The position numbers were made by a program, and so were the translations under genes. A stretch of 6,993 nt of DNA from Pseudomonadota bacterium (GTDB lineage: Bacteria; Desulfobacterota; WTBG01; CAIYCZ01), in NCBI GenBank assembly GCA_026388865.1, contig JAPLIX010000457.1, positions 6,365-13,357 of the forward strand, given 5' to 3'. Of the stretch, positions 5,560 to 6,993 are shown piece after piece; the stretch's first letter is position 1; the number at the start of each line of letters is the position of its first letter. A model generated the notes under the pieces. The model did not search any database and was not told where the DNA came from. It saw nothing but the letters and a program-made list of their open reading frames with translations.

Positions 5560-6831
5560 ATGAAGTCCAATCAGCTAAGAATCGCCATGCTCAGCGTTCA
5601 CTCCAGCCCTCTTGGAGAGCTTGGTACCAAAGACACCGGCGGCATGAGCGTCTATATCCGCGAACTCGCCAGAGAACTCGGAAAACAGGGACACCTGGTT
5701 GATATTTACACCCGGCAGAACAATGCGGCAGGCGAACAATGCGTGCCTGCTTCCAAGAATGTCTCCCTCATCCACATCGAAGCCGGCACCAGCGGCTACA
5801 TAGACAAACTCTCCCTCTATCCCCATCTTGCAGAGTTTTTTCAACAGATGGAGCGGTTCAGGATGCGTGAAAACCGGCGCTATGACATTGTTCACAGCAA
5901 TTACTGGCTTTCAGGAAAAGTGGGCGCCTGGGCGCAGATGCACTGGCACGTGCCCCATTTCGTTCTTTTCCACACCCTCGGCGCGGTTAAAAATATGTTT
6001 CCAATCGGCAGCCCCGAGCCGGAACTGCGCATAGCAACCGAGAAGACGGTTACTAAAACCTGCAGCGTGATTCTGGCAGAGACGGAGCGGGAACGCAGGC
6101 AGCTGACCGAGCTGTATGATGCTGATCTGGATAAAATTAAGGTGATACCCTGCGGTGTAAACTTTGACCGCTTCCGGCCGCTTGATTGGAACCAGGCCCG
6201 CGGCAGGCTCGGCATACATGCAAACGAGCGTATTCTATTATATGTGGGCAGGCTTGATCCGCTCAAGGGCGTTGACCGGCTCATCACCGCGCTCAGCTTT
6301 CTGGACCACCATCAGAACCTGCGGCTGCTTATTGTCGGCGGGGATGGAAGCGAAACAGCAGAGTTCCGCAGCCTGCAGGAGCTGACGCAAAACCTGGGTC
6401 TTGAAAATTCCGTCACCTTTACGGGAAGGGTTGATCACAACGATCTGCCGCACTATTACAGCGCCGCGGATATGCTGGTTCTGCCCTCGCATACGGAAAG
6501 CTTCGGTCTTGTAGGCCTTGAAGCTCTTGCCTGCGGCACGCCGGTAATCTCTACCCGGGTAGGTGCGATGGAACAGATCATCCGCAGCAATGAAACCGGG
6601 TATCTGGTAAACAGCGCCGACCCCCGCTCACTGGCAGAGGGCATCGAGCTGTTCATGCCGCAGGTTCGTGACGGGTTCCTTTCCCGCGCGGCAATTCGCA
6701 ACAGCGTCATAGAGTACAGCTGGGAGAAAGTTGCCGCGGCCATGGCTGATGCGTATCTCGGCGCGGTCAGCTGCGCCTATCCCGGATTCGTCACCGGAAC
6801 CGCGGGCAGACTTCCGGCGTTTGCGGTCTGA
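5560..6831 (+). CDS. GT4 glycosyltransferase, MshA-like
   Basis: A 423-residue GT-B retaining glycosyltransferase, start ATG 5560 with AGGGG (5550-5554) 5 bases upstream. MshA (D-inositol-3-phosphate glycosyltransferase) joins GlcNAc from UDP-GlcNAc to inositol 3-phosphate in the cytosol. The N-terminal acceptor domain has DTGGMSVYIRELARELG (25-41), HSNYWLSGKVG (112-122) and FHTLGAVKN (137-145). Against Corynebacterium MshA, recalled from family knowledge, acceptor-phosphate residues align as Lys83, Tyr115, Thr139 and Arg157. The donor domain has VGRLDPLKG (229-237, Arg231 and Lys236), FTGRVDHNDLPHYYSAADMLV (287-307) and HTESFGLVGLEALACGTPVI (311-330) with Glu313 and Glu321. Ser30 replaces the Asn usual in the GGMNVY motif. 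It is followed 92 bases later by a PIG-L deacetylase, the same enzyme order as MshA-MshB or BshA-BshB. The acceptor could be inositol phosphate, malate or a lipid headgroup. The MshA/sucrose-phosphate-synthase-like family is sure, the exact product is not, so no symbol is given. Confidence 0.88.
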   Translation: MKSNQLRIAMLSVHSSPLGELGTKDTGGMSVYIRELARELGKQGHLVDIYTRQNNAAGEQCVPASKNVSLIHIEAGTSGYIDKLSLYPHLAEFFQQMERFRMRENRRYDIVHSNYWLSGKVGAWAQMHWHVPHFVLFHTLGAVKNMFPIGSPEPELRIATEKTVTKTCSVILAETERERRQLTELYDADLDKIKVIPCGVNFDRFRPLDWNQARGRLGIHANERILLYVGRLDPLKGVDRLITALSFLDHHQNLRLLIVGGDGSETAEFRSLQELTQNLGLENSVTFTGRVDHNDLPHYYSAADMLVLPSHTESFGLVGLEALACGTPVISTRVGAMEQIIRSNETGYLVNSADPRSLAEGIELFMPQVRDGFLSRAAIRNSVIEYSWEKVAAAMADAYLGAVSCAYPGFVTGTAGRLPAFAV

Positions 6832-6923
6832 CCGGTTTCATGCCTCCTGGACACTGCCTATATGTTTTTTTTTGCTCCTGACGACGGCACTGGCTGTCTT
6901 GCTTACACATAAGGAGTGCTGCT
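6832..6923. other. Short spacer with a T9 tract before the deacetylase
   Basis: These 92 bases have no gene of their own. A run of nine T lies at 6865-6873 without a clear GC-rich stem before it, so it is not called a terminator. The two flanking genes are probably co-transcribed. Confidence 0.45.
6911..6916 (+). promoter_or_regulatory. Shine-Dalgarno supporting a TTG start
   Basis: AAGGAG, a near-perfect ribosome-binding site, lies 7 bases before TTG 6924. No in-frame ATG or GTG lies at a usable distance, and the family's strand-loop motif begins only five codons later, so TTG is the best start. Confidence 0.75.
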
Positions 6924-6993
6924 TTGGAAAAAAAGGCTGACATACTGGTAATAGCGCCGCATCCTGATGATGCTGAATTCGGGGCCGCGGGTA
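6924..6993 (+). CDS. PIG-L/LmbE-family zinc deacetylase, 3'-partial
   Basis: Only the first 23 codons are in the window. They read (M)EKKADILVIAP, then HPDDAEFGAAG, the first strand and the metal-binding loop of the PIG-L/LmbE superfamily. His13 and Asp16 would bind zinc and Asp15 would be the general base, the same numbering as in M. tuberculosis MshB. These enzymes remove the N-acetyl group from GlcNAc glycosides such as GlcNAc-inositol (MshB) or GlcNAc-malate (BshB). The TTG start is supported by AAGGAG at 6911-6916. Its place directly after an MshA-like glycosyltransferase suggests it deacetylates that enzyme's product. Family membership is strong despite the short length; the substrate is inferred. 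Confidence 0.85.
   Translation, partial: MEKKADILVIAPHPDDAEFGAAG

Noticed and set aside
6865..6873. T9 tract as an intrinsic terminator
   Set aside because: No stable GC-rich stem lies immediately upstream on the + strand.
6832..6940. Small hydrophobic peptide (single membrane helix) between the glycosyltransferase and the deacetylase
   Set aside because: The hydrophobic stretch is only the tail of a frame that overlaps the glycosyltransferase out of phase, with no independent start or ribosome-binding site.

Overview
This 6,993-base window looks like chromosomal DNA from a GC-moderate bacterium, with genes packed on the + strand and repeat-laden spacers between them. There is no plasmid, phage or transposase signature and no rRNA, tRNA or CRISPR array. 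The protein families (an MshA-like glycosyltransferase next to a PIG-L deacetylase, a ThuA-GFO/IDH/MocA fusion, and an S51-like domain joined to a cysteinyl-tRNA synthetase tail) would fit an environmental, perhaps anaerobic lineage such as Chloroflexota or Desulfobacterota. That placement is an impression from family content, not something the sequence proves.

Layout, all genes on +. (1) 1-1066: the 3' part of a gene whose product joins a peptidase-S51/class-I-glutamine-amidotransferase-like domain to the helical C-terminal part of cysteinyl-tRNA synthetase. (2) 1067-1429: a 363-base spacer with nested inverted repeats and no gene. (3) 1430-3082 and 3075-4094: two GFO/IDH/MocA oxidoreductases overlapping by 8 bases. 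The first carries an N-terminal ThuA-like domain; the second resembles xylose/dihydrodiol dehydrogenases. (4) 4095-4226: a short spacer full of mutually exclusive palindromes. (5) 4230-5234: a CelD/BcsL-type acyltransferase whose C-terminus is frameshifted. The original ending is still readable in another frame up to 5218. (6) 5235-5559: a 325-base spacer with a hairpin, a pair of REP-like palindromes inside imperfect terminal inverted repeats, and a 7-base-period tandem array. (7) 5560-6831: an MshA-like GT4 glycosyltransferase. (8) 6924-6993: the first 23 codons of a PIG-L/LmbE zinc deacetylase.

The last two genes form the clearest functional pair. In mycothiol and bacillithiol biosynthesis, a GT4 enzyme makes a GlcNAc glycoside and a PIG-L enzyme then removes the acetyl group. 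The glycosyltransferase here keeps residues that align with the inositol-phosphate-binding residues of actinobacterial MshA. The two sugar oxidoreductases and the acyltransferase could act on the same or a related glycoside, but they are separated from the pair by long spacers, so this is inference. The CysRS-derived module at the left edge recalls MshC, the CysRS paralogue of mycothiol synthesis, but no catalytic CysRS domain is visible here.

The best-supported oddity is the acyltransferase. Its conserved C-terminal ending lies in the -1 frame, as expected if about 25 bases were deleted near 5147-5160. The inferred missing residues include the family's F/Y-D-F-L-R motif.
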